DNA of 34,907 bases from Byssothecium circinans (GCA_010015675.1 ML976981.1:1205432-1240338), one strand, 5' to 3'; shown: positions 20,156 to 30,287, counted from the stretch's first letter. The notes: a model not told the origin generated them from the letters alone. Made by a program: numbers and translations.

Positions 20156-21954
20156 ATGCCTTCGATTACCCATACCTTGAGCAGCACACTTGTAGCAGCA
20201 TGTCACGACTGGCTTGCCCTACTCTTGGTCATTTCCCTAGGCTACGTAAGACATACATTGGACCTAGCCTGTCGAGTACTCACTGAAAGTTCAATATAGC
20301 TCATTGCGCGTGCCATTTATGATGCATTCTTCCACCCCTTGGCGAACTGCCCCGGTCCATTCGCTGCCAAAATATCCAAGATTCCGTCATTCTACCACGC
20401 TGTTAAAGGTGATCGACACATCTGGATTTGGCAGAACCATCAAATCTACGGCATGTATCACCTTCCTCGTGGCCGACTTTACCTTTTCGAAGGGAGTCTA
20501 ACAGGCTTTTAATAGGGGAAAAGGTCCGCCTCGCACCGAACTTAGTCCTCTTCCTTGCCCCGCAAGCGCATCGAGACGTGTATGGTTCGAAAGCCAACGT
20601 AAAGCGAGCCAAATCGTACGAGGCTTGGGCCAAGAACGTGGATGAAGCCAATACCGCCTTGACCACTGATCCCGCGGCTCATGGGAAGAAGAGAAAAATC
20701 TTGAACCAGGCGTTCACGGAGAAGACGGTCAAGCATGCGGCTACTTTCATGACCCAGCATACCGAGAGGTGGATTGATTTGCTTGTCTCTGACAAGGACA
20801 TCTCTGCTAAGCAAGAATGGACCAGACCACGCAAAATGTCAGTTTGGAGTTCTTGGGTGGTGTTCGACATATTGGGCGATTTGTGCTTTGGCCGCTCCTT
20901 TGAGATCAAGGAGCCAACACCAAATCCCATTCGAGAGATTCCACGTCATATCGCTCGGCATGTCCAATTCTTCTATCCTGTAAGTCACTTCCATGAACTT
21001 ATAGCGGCTATTAATTTGATCCAGATTCTCCAATCTCCATTGATGGAGTTCTTCGTTTGGGCGAAACCAAAAGGTCTGAACTATCTTCTCGACTGGATCA
21101 CACCTGATGACGTGAAAATGTACTACAAATTCGTCGATGACAGCGTATCGCAGAGAATACGAATGGAACGGGACAACAAAGACACGGAGTCGTCACGGCA
21201 AGACATATTCCATTTCCTTTGCGCTGCAAAGGACCCGGTGACAGGCGAACCTTATTCTGAGGATGCACTGCGGGCTGAAGCCATCATGCTCATCGTTGCG
21301 GGATCGGACAGCGTGACCGGTATCCTTGCCGCATTCTTCTTCTACATGTCCCGTAATGAATCGAAATACACGGCGCTGACAACCGAGATCTGCAACACAT
21401 TTAGATGTTCCGACGAGATTGTGACTGGCCCTAAACTGGCCTCTTGCGTATATCTTTACGCGTGCATCGACGAAACGTTACGCATGGCGCCAGCTGGACC
21501 CAGCGAATTCGCCCGTGAGGTCCTACCTGGTGGCACCACTATCAACGGAGAATACTTCCCACAAGGCGTAGTGGTCGGATGCTCGAACTGGGCAATGGGG
21601 CATAATGAGCAGATATTCGGCGATCCAACCCGCTTCCGCCCGGAACGATACATACCTTCCGAAGCCACGGCAGTAACTTTCGACGAAGTCAATCGGATCA
21701 AATCGTACTATCAACCTTTCTTGATCGGCCCCACAAATTGCGTCGGGAAGAATATTGCTATGACGGAGCTTGCACTTGTCATAGCGAGGACTTTGTTTCG
21801 TCTTGAATTACGAGCAGCTCCCGGTGAGGACCTCGGGGCAGGCCACCCAAGTCTAGGATGGGGGAGAAGGGATGGGAATCAGTATCAAATCAAGGACGCG
21901 TATGTCACGGTGCAAGATGGACCAATGATTCAGTTCAAGAAAAGGACAGTGTAG
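20156..21954 (+). CDS. Cytochrome P450 monooxygenase (fungal secondary-metabolism type)
   Basis: My model has four exons: 20156-20245, 20300-20450, 20516-20979 and 21025-21954, giving 544 residues. An N-terminal membrane anchor (about 16-30) places it on the ER. Motifs are the proline-rich hinge FHPLANCPGPFAAK (51-64), I-helix AGSDSV (327-332, normally AGxDTT), ExxR as ETLR (385-388), PERY (441-444) and the haem loop FLIGPTNCVG (467-476, haem ligand Cys474). Style is close to the TRI11/averantin-hydroxylase group. Two introns are unusual. The second needs a GC donor (GCATGT, 20451-20515) to join QIYG to EKVRLAPN without extra residues. The third (20980-21024, GTAAGT...CCAG) is 45 nt with no stop, so it is invisible in an open-frame scan, yet its removal restores FFYPILQSPLMEF as in relatives. 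The reaction is an oxidation of an unknown metabolite. Confidence 0.9.
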
Positions 21955-22135
21955 TGGTAAGGAAGGGAGAGATCGATACAAGACTGCAATCTGCTAAACA
22001 CTGGTATTTTGGCTTCAGTACAGGCAGGCGAGGATCGAAATGACTTTGTTACTGCTGCGCGGAGCTATAATGCCCGCGAACACTCTCGTTTGGGCACAGA
22101 AACGGGCAAACACGCATAGTTCTCTGGGCATGCCG
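21955..22135. other. P450 3' flank
   Basis: A short stretch downstream of the P450 with no feature beyond a probable 3' UTR. Confidence 0.4.
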
Positions 22136-22430
22136 CTACCAAATAGCGTGGAAATTCGTCGTTGCGTAACTCAAATCACAATCCAGAGGTTCATCAAACT
22201 GCACCCCTTAGGTCAGACGCCTCATGTATTCTGCTTTTTTCTTCAGCTTTGTTGCTTCTTCTTCCATATGTCACCGTTTAACTTGTATGCTTCGGCTAAT
22301 TTGCGCTGGGTTCTAGCCACTTCGCCCTTGTCACCTTCGAACAGTTGTCCAAGCTTGGTGATGATGAGAACTTTTATAACATGGATCTGTAGATGTTTAG
22401 TAGTAAAGCATTGTAGAATTATTCGCAACC
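22136..22430 (-). pseudogene. Relic of the C-terminal end of a fungal TPR-repeat protein
   Basis: Read on the minus strand, 22428-22268 gives a helical, TPR-like piece (ITKLGQLFEGDK, then GEVARTQRKLAEAYKLNGD). The sense then continues in another frame from 22267: MEEEATKLKKKAEYMRRLT, a stop, then GVQFDEPLDCDLSY and a final FHAIW before TAG (22138-22136). This order (TPR helix, charged EEA..LKKKAE..R helix, short hydrophobic C-terminus) is typical of the end of fungal tetratricopeptide/NB-ARC-like proteins. Damage visible: a frameshift at an ATAT run (22266-22269), consistent with a 2-base insertion, and TAA at 22210-22208 where CAA would be expected, a CpA to TpA change as in RIP. Upstream (22430-22740) only vague helical fragments remain. 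The family assignment rests on pattern memory, so confidence is moderate. Confidence 0.45.
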
Positions 22431-23782
22431 TTCATTGGCAGCTCATATTATATCGTCGTGCTCAACTAGAAAATAGCTTAAGAGCCCCGAGCCAATATAT
22501 CTCCACAACGTTATAGTTAGTCTAAACGTATTCTTAGTTGGCTATTAACTTCACGTGTAATCTGCTTATGTGCGCCCGTTAGTAGAGGACAAGTGCAAAT
22601 AATTTGTCCTAAGATGGAAATCTTCGATTTTCCATTTCCGTACCCAGCCTATAGACATTAATACGCGTCTTAAATAGTACATAGGTAAGATATTCACGAT
22701 GCTTTCACGAGCTTCAATTAAACCGTTAATAGCTTAGTCAATGTTGGTTGTTATGATATGGGCAGCTTTCATCCTGCTCTCTATTCTCGGATTAGCAACA
22801 CCAATTAACTCTAGAGTCTTCTAAATTCGCAGATTGCACCGAACAGCATAATTTTGCGATAAGGCCGCTTGGTTGGTTTACCTATCCCATGTCATCCGAC
22901 AATGCACGTCAAGCTGTTGCCTGCTGCAAACAAATGAGGCGAATGGTAATCGCACCCTTAGAACAGGCTGACCAACACACAGAGTTTTCACAGAACAGCA
23001 GCACAGCTAACGTCAGATCCCGGTCTTCATGCACAAATCAAACTAGATCCCTCTCGACATGCCAGCTTATTTCTGGATAAGCTGGAAATTTTTGCGGTGA
23101 TCGACCAAGCTTTGGGATTCCTCCGGGCTATCTGCATGCAGCTAGACGATTTTAGAAGTTATGTAATTTTTTAGAAGCCCTTAGGCGCGATTTAGATTGT
23201 AATTTTGCTCCGCTCGTTCCTCGCTCCGCAAAATAAGTTAACTTACAAACGCCCATCCATGCTTAGTCAATTATCTCCTATGCATTCGCCCGACCAAATC
23301 TTCCGTCCGCCTGTACTCCGTAAGCGAGATCACCTTATCACTCACCATCTCAAGCGCCCTAACCGTCTCGTTTCACAAAACTTGTGGGGAAGCGAAGCCG
23401 AGGCCAACCCCTGTTACCCAAAGGGCCGAAGCCCTGTTTCGAAACGCATGTCCATTCACCGCCAAGCCAATATACGATAAACAATGATGGAACACTCTTT
23501 AGGGAGGTGCTTTTCATTTGCTTAATGGAACGGGGCTGGTGATTGGAAGGGATGCTTTATTTCCGTCTTGGGTATATAACTAAGGGTCGAGATGGCTTTA
23601 ATAGGAAGAAAGGCCGTGCAGGCTTAGATGAAAAGGGTGATTTAGATAGACGTGGGGACAAAAGGTGCCATGGTACTTATAGTATGCCTATAGTCGTGCG
23701 GTTGGGGATTCTGTGGAAGCTGTCGCGATCAGTCACTCAACTTCCTATCGAACCCTTTGACTCACTCCGTACCACCGCAGCC
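22431..23782. other. Decayed intergenic DNA
   Basis: About 1.35 kb of mixed composition. The left half (22430-22870) may include further remains of the TPR gene on the minus strand, but frames are too broken to call. At 23203-23232 the word pair CTCCGCTCG / CTCGCTCCG flanked by ATTTTGC and GCAAAA is seen, reminiscent of a repeat end but unassigned. About 23540-23782 is the promoter side of the secreted HExxH gene. The 63- and 91-codon plus frames (22889-23080, 23205-23480) look like chance. Confidence 0.4.
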
Positions 23783-24370
23783 ATGAAATTCGCCGCCATC
23801 TTCGCCCTCGCGACGTACGCGACCACTGCCTCGGCAGCTATAACGTGGACGCTTCAAAAAGCCGCGTCTCCCACCGCCGACCAAACAGATGCGTACGCAA
23901 AAATCGAGGCCGCGATGAAGCTTGCCGTAGCCCGCTACGCCAAGTTCAGCTCCGCGAACAAAGTCATCAGGGTTTACTACGCGCCCGGCGTTCCCACCGC
24001 TGAAGCTTCCTACAACGGGGACCTGAGGTTCGGATCCAACAGGAGTTACATGACGCAACGAACGGCTCTGCATGAGATCAGTCATACGCTTGGTGTGGGC
24101 CAGACGGCCAACTTTGACAGGTTGTGTGCGAGTGGGAACTGGCCTACTGCGCTGCCGCTGTTGAGGAGCTTCGATGGACCTGGCGCGACCATCAGCTGCG
24201 GAGGGTCGCACTTTTGTAAGTTGAATGAGCTTTGCTGGATTTGGGGTTGAACAGGGCTAATGGTTTCGATTTTAGGGCCGTATGGACTCAACTACGATAA
24301 TGAGTGGAGTGAGACGAATGGGGATAGGCATGTGAAGATGGTGGCTGCGATGTTGAAGGATGGTATGTAG
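23783..24370 (+). CDS. Small secreted HExxH (zincin-like) protein
   Basis: Two exons, 23783-24215 and 24276-24370 (intron 60 nt, GTAAGT...TTTAG), give 175 residues. MKFAAIFALATYATTASA is a signal peptide with cleavage after about residue 18. The core has HEISHTLGVG at 97-106: His97, Glu98 and His101 fit a zinc site, and Gly104 fits the metzincin HExxHxxG turn. The third metzincin ligand position (residue 107) is Gln, so a third ligand, if any, comes from elsewhere. The downstream SFDG...SCGGSHFWPYGLNYDNE segment (129-154) and the DRHVKMVAAMLKDGM end look conserved; similar modules occur in fungal and bacterial secreted proteins, sometimes joined to a ricin-B lectin domain, which is absent here. 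ATG 23783 is used because it begins the signal peptide; the open frame extends further upstream. Position at the edge of a transposon block is typical of candidate effectors (inference). Confidence 0.85.
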
Positions 24371-25087
24371 GAGGGTATACGATATCTATGTTATTTTGCT
24401 TTTATTTATACCCTTTCTTGCCAATCTAGCTCACACCCCTTTGTATCGGCGGCGTCAATTTTCTGCATAGTTTACTTCTATTGGCTTGTTACTTTTCTGC
24501 AAGTCTTAGAAAGTAGTACATATCTTACTCTATAAAAAGTGTTAACGAATTCGCTTCTAACATGACTATCTTGATGAAATTTCTGAAATTTCCTGCAGAC
24601 TTTTTGTCTGCCACAGCTTTCTTTAATTCTCTGAAAAACGCTGAACGTTGTGTTTCATAGCTTCCTTCAGTTTCGGGGCGGCATCTGGTCTAAACTTCTC
24701 AACGACCAATAACTCATGGATCAGTGTGAACCTAGATGCAGTGAAATGTTCCTTATTGCTACGGTGGCGCTAGGATAGCTCGGTTGTAGAAATCTCACGA
24801 CAACAGGCACGACGCTTTCTAGCTCTGGAACGTTGGTAGATCTCGGCGAAATTTCTTAAGACCACTGCATCTGTTGAAGGACGGTATTCATGGGCCTAAT
24901 CAGTCACGTGAACGGCATCACGTGACTCACTATAGGCTATACATATGTAGCCCTCTTAGATAGTTTCTACTTAATTACTTAATTAATTACTTTCTCTTAC
25001 TTACTTAAAGCCTTATTTTAATAGGTTATAAGCTTAGATAACTTATATAGCTACTACTAAGTTTCCTTTAAGCCTTAAGCATTACTA
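24371..25087. other. Transition from gene-bearing DNA to the AT-rich block
   Basis: The 3' flank of the small secreted gene is followed by about 500 bases of ordinary composition without a supported gene, then AT-rich TTAATTAC-like sequence from about 24940. A perfect 10-base inverted repeat lies at 24902-24927. Confidence 0.45.
24902..24927. repeat. Perfect inverted repeat AGTCACGTGA ... TCACGTGACT
   Basis: Arms at 24902-24911 and 24918-24927 are exact reverse complements separated by six bases. Each contains the E-box CACGTG. It lies just before the composition shift, so it could be a regulatory dyad or a transposon end; nothing else distinguishes these. Confidence 0.6.
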
Positions 25088-25415
25088 ATATAAAGTACTA
25101 CTAAATAGCCTATACTACTAAATAGCCTAAAATTCCTTAGTAATACTAACTTACTTAATTTTATTACTATTATTATCTATAATGTTATTACTATTTAAAA
25201 ATATATACTAAGTACTAGCTTCTAACTTAAAAGAACTTTCTTTATCTACTTAATATATTTTTATATTATACCTAGCCTTACTATAGTTACTATAGTAGTA
25301 AATACCTAATTATTATACTTTATACTTACTTTTTACTTTTACTATTTTATAGTTCTAAATAGTTTTTAATAGTTTAGAACTAACCTAGTTTATTATAAAA
25401 CTAAACTCTATAGTA

Positions 25416-26751
25416 TAGTACTAGGTCAAAAGTTCTTTCCCCGCTAAGTGAGAATCACTAAAATGCGACCTAACGCCTAACCAAATTGAGGCTATATATA
25501 AAGAGCGCAATTATATATAGGTGCTATATTTAGTGTAGTAGTAGATAAATACTTAGTATTTTATTTAATAGCCTCTTGCCCGCCTGCAGGCCGCGATTCA
25601 ACGGGGCATGCTGAGGATGAGTTGCTTGATAAGCGCACTCAGTATTCTCCGCTATGCCTCCTTCAAAGCTTTACAAAACTCATCCTAATGCTTTTAGGCA
25701 GTTAAGTAGTTATTAAATTAAGGAAACTTAGTATACATAATCCTTTTAAGCCTCTACTAAAGGTGCTTAATGGGGTTAAGGTCAGGTGAGTATGGTGGCT
25801 ACTTATCGACCTAAATGCCGTGCCTCTCTAAGAAATCCTTTGCTAGGCCCAACGTATAGATGGGCGCGTTATCCTGCATAAAGATTTCTCCTAGTTAATA
25901 ATAGGGTAATAAGCCCTCCTCTAAAGCCTCTAAATAGCTCTAGGTCGTATATCCTTAGTAGGTAGCTTGTAGGTCCCTTTTTATAATCACTAATTTACTC
26001 CTTCGTATACTACCCCTTTAAGTAAGCTACACCTCCGCCTATACTATTTGCTAAGGAGGACAGCTTTTAGTATACTTAGTAACTATCCTATAACTCTATC
26101 TCTTATTAGGATATTGAAAAGCCTACTTAGTATTAGCCTTAGAGCCCTCTTAAATAGAGTACTTGTTAGAGAAGCAATAAGTGCAACGCTACTAAAGGTA
26201 GTTACGATGCTCTCTACACTACTTAAGCCTTAAAATAGCTATCACATAGTTAATTTTAGGCCTATTAACACATTAGTAGTTCCGTAATCTAGTCTCTTTA
26301 ATCGCGCAGTATATAGTAGAGCGTAAGGGGCTAGTAGTAAAAGGTTCCTATCCTATCTTACTAATAAGCGTATTATACTTGATTTTTAGTATCTTTTGTA
26401 TATAGTATTTAATTCAATTAATTTGTCTTTAAGAGAGGTGTTTTAGACGGCTAAAGCGAGGCAAATCCTTAGTAGTATAGTAGTGTAAGAATTATTAAAG
26501 GATTTAACGTATACAGCGCGTAGTACGGCTAAACTTATTAGCTAGCTCTTTCATCGTACACCTAGCTTCCTACTTAGTGATGATACGCTCACGCTCTAGG
26601 GGAGTAGTATTTAGCCTTTTACAAGTATTTCTAGAGATTTCTGTACTAAACTAACGTAGTTAAGGCATTATAGTAGTAGGTTAAAAGTGTTAACACGTTT
26701 ATACGTTTTAGTATTTCTTGCTTAGCAGAAAGAACTTTTAACCACTCGCTA
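25416..26751 (-). mobile_element. Tc1/mariner-type element inserted in copy A
   Basis: The 1336-bp element has imperfect terminal inverted repeats sharing AAAAGTTCTTTC and GCTAAG; the left end starts TAGTACTAGGTC and the right end finishes CACTCGCTA. It is flanked by TA at 25414-25415 and 26752-26753, and copy A resumes exactly on both sides. It carries a transposase relic on the minus strand. Some stretches (25580-25660, 25770-25880) keep higher GC than the rest. Confidence 0.85.
25555..26668 (-). pseudogene. Tc1/mariner (DDE_3-type) transposase relic
   Basis: A start-like ATG lies at 26668, followed by a helix-turn-helix region (ERERIITKQEA, CTMKELANKFSRTTRCIRQ). Near 25870-25770 is the catalytic stretch FMQDNAPIYT...KDFLERHGI and then PPYSPDLNPIKH, a hallmark of the DDE_3 group. 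The C-terminal piece near 25680-25570 reads SMPR then a stop then IAAC. Many codons are TAA or TAG where CAA, CAG or TGG are expected. The family's usual length (about 350 residues) fits the span. It is non-functional. Confidence 0.8.
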
Positions 26752-27343
26752 TACTACCTTTTTAAAAATACTTATACTTACGTATTTTTTATTTAGTTAC
26801 TATTATAAGTTACTATTTAAGCTCTTTAATACGCGCCTTTATTAACGCGCTATTATATAGTATTAACTTAGTACCTTTAATAAGCTATAAAAGCTTACTC
26901 TAAGCTATTTATAGTAACTAAGTAATAAAATTATATACTAGCTTTAACTATAAGCTAAATTTATATATATTACTTAGTATTCTTAATAGCTATAGTATCT
27001 TTAGTAGTAAGAGTTCTAATAGGGTACGTATATATATATTAAAGTAATTAAGTACTACTTACGTATTTAAAAGGACTAGCCTTAAAGCCTTAAAGGCCTT
27101 TTAATAGTTCTAAACTATAAATATACTTAAAAATATATCTTTAAATGCTAGTAAAAACGCTTTCTTATTAATATAAAAGACGCGTTAGTATACTAAATTC
27201 TAAATAATTTTAGAGTACTTATACTTAAGTAGTAAGAATAACACTATATTAAGTAGCTAGAGTATATATAATAAGTACGCTAGTATATAGAATATAAGAA
27301 TCTTATTACTAACATAATAATCTTTAAAGTCTTAATTTAGATA

Positions 27344-29192
27344 ACGTATTCTACCATTGAACCGCCCACACCATCAAACCGCTCACGATTCCTTGGCAAC
27401 ACCAACTCACTTAACTGCATCATCATTATCGTCCGCATCGCTATCTAAAAATATATACTGAGTACTAGCCTCTAACTTAGAAGAACCCTCTTCATTAGCT
27501 TGACAAGTTCTCGCGTTATGCCCAGTCTTACCGCAGTTGCCACAGCGCCGAACACCTGGTTGTCGCGATTGTCGCACCTCGCCCTCACCCTCTACCCTCA
27601 CCCTTTTACGGTTCTGAACCGTTCCTGATGGTTTAGAACTGTTCTGGTCTGCTGTAGGACCATACTCCATAGTACCACCCTTCTGAATATACTTGCGCTT
27701 GCGTGTTTTACGCTTGGTTATCACCTCAAGTTGCTTTTCAAGGTCTTCAATGCGCGACTTCATAAGCGCAGTACTATGCAGCACCAACTTAGCACCTTTG
27801 ACGAGCTGCGAAAGCCCACCCTGCGCCGTCCGTGGTGATCGAGTAATAGAATCACGTACAAACTTTAACTAAGAGCCAAATTCGCGTGTATTACTTGGAG
27901 TCCTTGATAGCCATGGCGTCTCTGGTGGTGGGGGTGCGTATACGCACATTAAGGCGACCAAGCACCACCTGCGCGTTCAGAGGGACTAGCCCTGTTGCCT
28001 CAAAGGCCTTTCAACAGTTCTGAACCGTAAATACGCTTGAAAACGCGTCTTTAAAGGCTGGTAGGAACGCTTCCTTATTAATGTAAAAGACGCGCTGTTG
28101 CGCCAAGCCCCAAACGATCTTAGAGTACTTGCGCTTAAGCGGCGAGAATAACACCATATCAAGCGGCTGGAGGATGTGTGATAAGTGCGGTAGCATATAG
28201 AGCGTAAGGATCTTATTGTCTTAACAATAATCCTTGAAATCTTGATTTAGGTGGCTTTCGTGGCCATCTAAAATCAGCAACTGATAGACGCTGACAGTTC
28301 TCGCCTTTATATGCGCGTTAAAGTGCTTCAACCATGCGAGACTAAGCTCATTAGTTGTCTATCCATTCTCTGAGACTAAGAGCTTCTAATTGCGTAGTAT
28401 ATTAGCTTCCTGGTACCACGAAGAGATGTGGACGCGTCCTTTATATATAATAAATAGTGGGGTGAATGTACCATTTAAATATATACTCTAGATATCCGTC
28501 ACCCACTCTTTATCGCCTGGCTGAACCGTTGTAGGCCTTGCTCGCTTCTCTAAGCCAGTAACCACTTTCATAGAGCCAATAACACCCATCTAAAAGCTGG
28601 TTTCATTAAAGTTATGTATATCATCATCGTGTACGCCGTACTTCACTTTAGTGTCCCGCACAAGCTTAAACCACGCGCCAACCACCTTAGGATCTTCCTA
28701 TTTTGCCCTCTGACGGTCCTTCAAACGGTTCTAAACTATTCATAACTATTCTAAATGGTTCACGAACCGTGCTACCTAGTTAATGCCCACGTTCTTACCA
28801 CCCCACTCGCGCAACAGTTTATTCGCCATATCTGATACTTCGCCCAACGTAGGCGCGAATCCTCGCGAATTAAGGTTAAGGATGTATTAGACGAGTGTCT
28901 CCTACTTAGTTAGGGACAGTTTTGAACGGTTCAGTACTGTTTCTAGTTAAAAAGGTATTCCTCTAGCGCGTTTAGTGAGGACACGAGGCTTGACGTTAAA
29001 GGCTGCAGCAGCACTTTAATAGCTTTCAAATTGGCCTCTATTATATGCGTTAAGGGTAAGCTGTAGTCTACCTTCGTGTTGCAGTCGTTCAGACCTTTGT
29101 TATTAAGGTATTTTCGCGTTGAAGATAGAGTTGGTGTTGCCAAGGAATCATGAGTAGTTTAATAGTGTGGGCGGTTTAATGGTGGAATACGT
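27344..29192 (-). mobile_element. Pogo-like element copy B, complete with terminal inverted repeats
   Basis: The element is 1849 bp and flanked by TA (27342-27343 and 29193-29194). Its terminal repeats are about 60 bases long: ACGTATTCTACCATT... at the left, and the reverse complement reading ACGTATTCCACCATT... at the right, with GATTCCTTGGCAACACCAAC at the inner end. Most differences between the two repeats are C/T transitions. It lies inside copy A, which continues on both sides. Composition is far less AT-rich than copy A, so it is the younger copy or escaped most RIP. Confidence 0.92.
27407..29143 (-). pseudogene. Pogo/Fot1-type DDE_1 transposase of copy B, broken by stops
   Basis: Read on the minus strand from ATG 29143, the order is: N-terminal region (very damaged, 29143-28650), DDE_1 core with RARPTTVQPGDKEWVT and VHISSWYQE (about 28560-28420), SENG...NELSLAWLKHFNAH (28370-28310), LLILDGHESH (about 28285-28256) and MLPHLSHILQPLDMVLFSPL (28196-28137, the last Asp region). 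Then comes KEAFLPAFKDAF, a linker, and a C-terminal CCHC zinc knuckle CGNCGKTGHNARTC with an acidic end (27787-27407). At least a dozen in-frame stops are present, mostly explained by C to T changes. The open frame at 27407-27787 is only the C-terminal piece, not a separate gene. Confidence 0.85.
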
Positions 29193-29386
29193 TAGCTTTT
29201 ATAGCGATCTAAAATTAGGAACTAATAGATGCTAATAGTTCTTACTTTTATATACGCGTTAAAGTACTTTAACTATATAAGACTAAGCTTATTATTTATC
29301 TATCTATTCTTTAAAACTAAGAGCTTTTAATTACGTAGTATATTAGCTTCCTAGTATTATAAAGAGATATAGATATATCTTTTATA

Positions 29387-30287
29387 ACGTAAAGCACTAC
29401 TAAGACGGCTACACTACTAAGATAGCTACTTTTCTTTAGTAATACTAACTTACTTAACTACATCATTATTATCATCTATATTGCTATCTAAAAATATATA
29501 CTAAGTACTAGCCTCTAACTTAGAAGAACTCTCTTTATTAGCTTGATAAGTTCTTGTATTATACCTAGTCTTACCGCAGTTACTACAGCACTAAATACCT
29601 AGTTATTACGGTTGTCGCACCTCACCTTTACCTTCTACTCTCGCCCTTTTATAGTTCTAAACTATTTCTAATAGTTTAGAATTAATCTAGTTTACTATAA
29701 GACTAAACTCTATAGTGCTACCCTTTTAAAGATACTTGCATTTATGTATTTTACGCTTAGTTACTGCTGCAAGTTGCTATTTAAGCTCTTTAATGCGCAA
29801 CTTTATAAGCGTAGTATTATGCAGCACTAACTTAGTACCTTTAATAAGCTATAAAAGCCTATCCTATGCTATTTATAGTAACTAAGTAATAGAATTATAT
29901 ATAAACTTTAACTATAAGCTAAATTTGCGTGTATTACTTAAAGTCCTTAATAGCTATAGCGTCTCTAGTAGTAAGGGTCCTAGTAGGGTATATATATATA
30001 TATTAAAGTAATTAAGTACTACCTACGCGTTTAAAGGGACTAGCCTTATTACCTTATAGGCCTTTTAATAGTTTTAAACTATAAATACGCTTAAAAATGT
30101 GTCTTTAAAGGCTAGTAGGAATGCTTCCTTATTAACGTAAAAAATACACTATTACACTAAGCCTTAAATAATCTTAGAGTACTTACGCTTAAGCGGTGAG
30201 AATAACACTACATTAAGCGGCTAGAGGATGTGTAACAAGTATAGTAGTATATAGAGTATAAGGATCTTATTATCTTAATAATAATTT
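29387..30287 (-). mobile_element. Pogo-like element copy C (left half), inserted in copy A
   Basis: It starts at 29387 with ACGTAAAGC after a TA (29385-29386) and follows copy B base for base from its left terminus to the equivalent of about 28231 (GGATCTTATTATCTTAATAATAAT), where the retrotransposon begins. It is RIP-mutated to a degree between copies A and B; the zinc-knuckle region is still recognisable (29560-29580) but broken. The missing half would lie right of the retrotransposon, outside the window. Confidence 0.85.

Larger units (their letters stand above)
25088..29386. mobile_element. Pogo-like element copy A, RIP-degraded and split by three insertions
   Basis: Copy A survives in pieces: 25088-25415, 26752-27343 and 29193-29386; its right part would lie beyond copy C, outside the window. 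Its first 49 bases align without gaps to the terminus of copy B, and a majority of the differences are T for C or A for G in copy A. The preceding bases 25086-25087 are TA. The pieces align in order to copy B (for example AAAAATATATACTAAGTACTAG near 25197 against 27449), so collinearity proves a single interrupted copy. Its transposase is destroyed by many stops. Confidence 0.85.

Noticed and set aside
22040..22516. 158-codon plus-strand frame downstream of the P450
   Set aside because: The minus strand of the same segment carries the TPR-like relic, which explains the open frame.
23543..23782. Upstream in-frame ATG of the small secreted protein
   Set aside because: Starting at 23543 would bury the signal peptide behind 80 residues; ATG 23783 gives a normal secretory start.
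24600..24790. About 47 stop-free minus-strand codons including LLVVEKF and APKLKEAM
   Set aside because: It vaguely resembles a BTB-type C-terminal piece, but it is short, unsupported by neighbouring sequence and within chance expectation.
26048..26233. 61-codon plus-strand frame in the Tc1/mariner element
   Set aside because: It is antisense to the transposase relic; a by-product of AT-rich sequence.
27407..27787. Free-standing CCHC zinc-knuckle gene
   Set aside because: It lies at the C-terminal end of the copy B transposase, in the place and orientation usual for fungal pogo transposases, so it is a fragment and not a gene.
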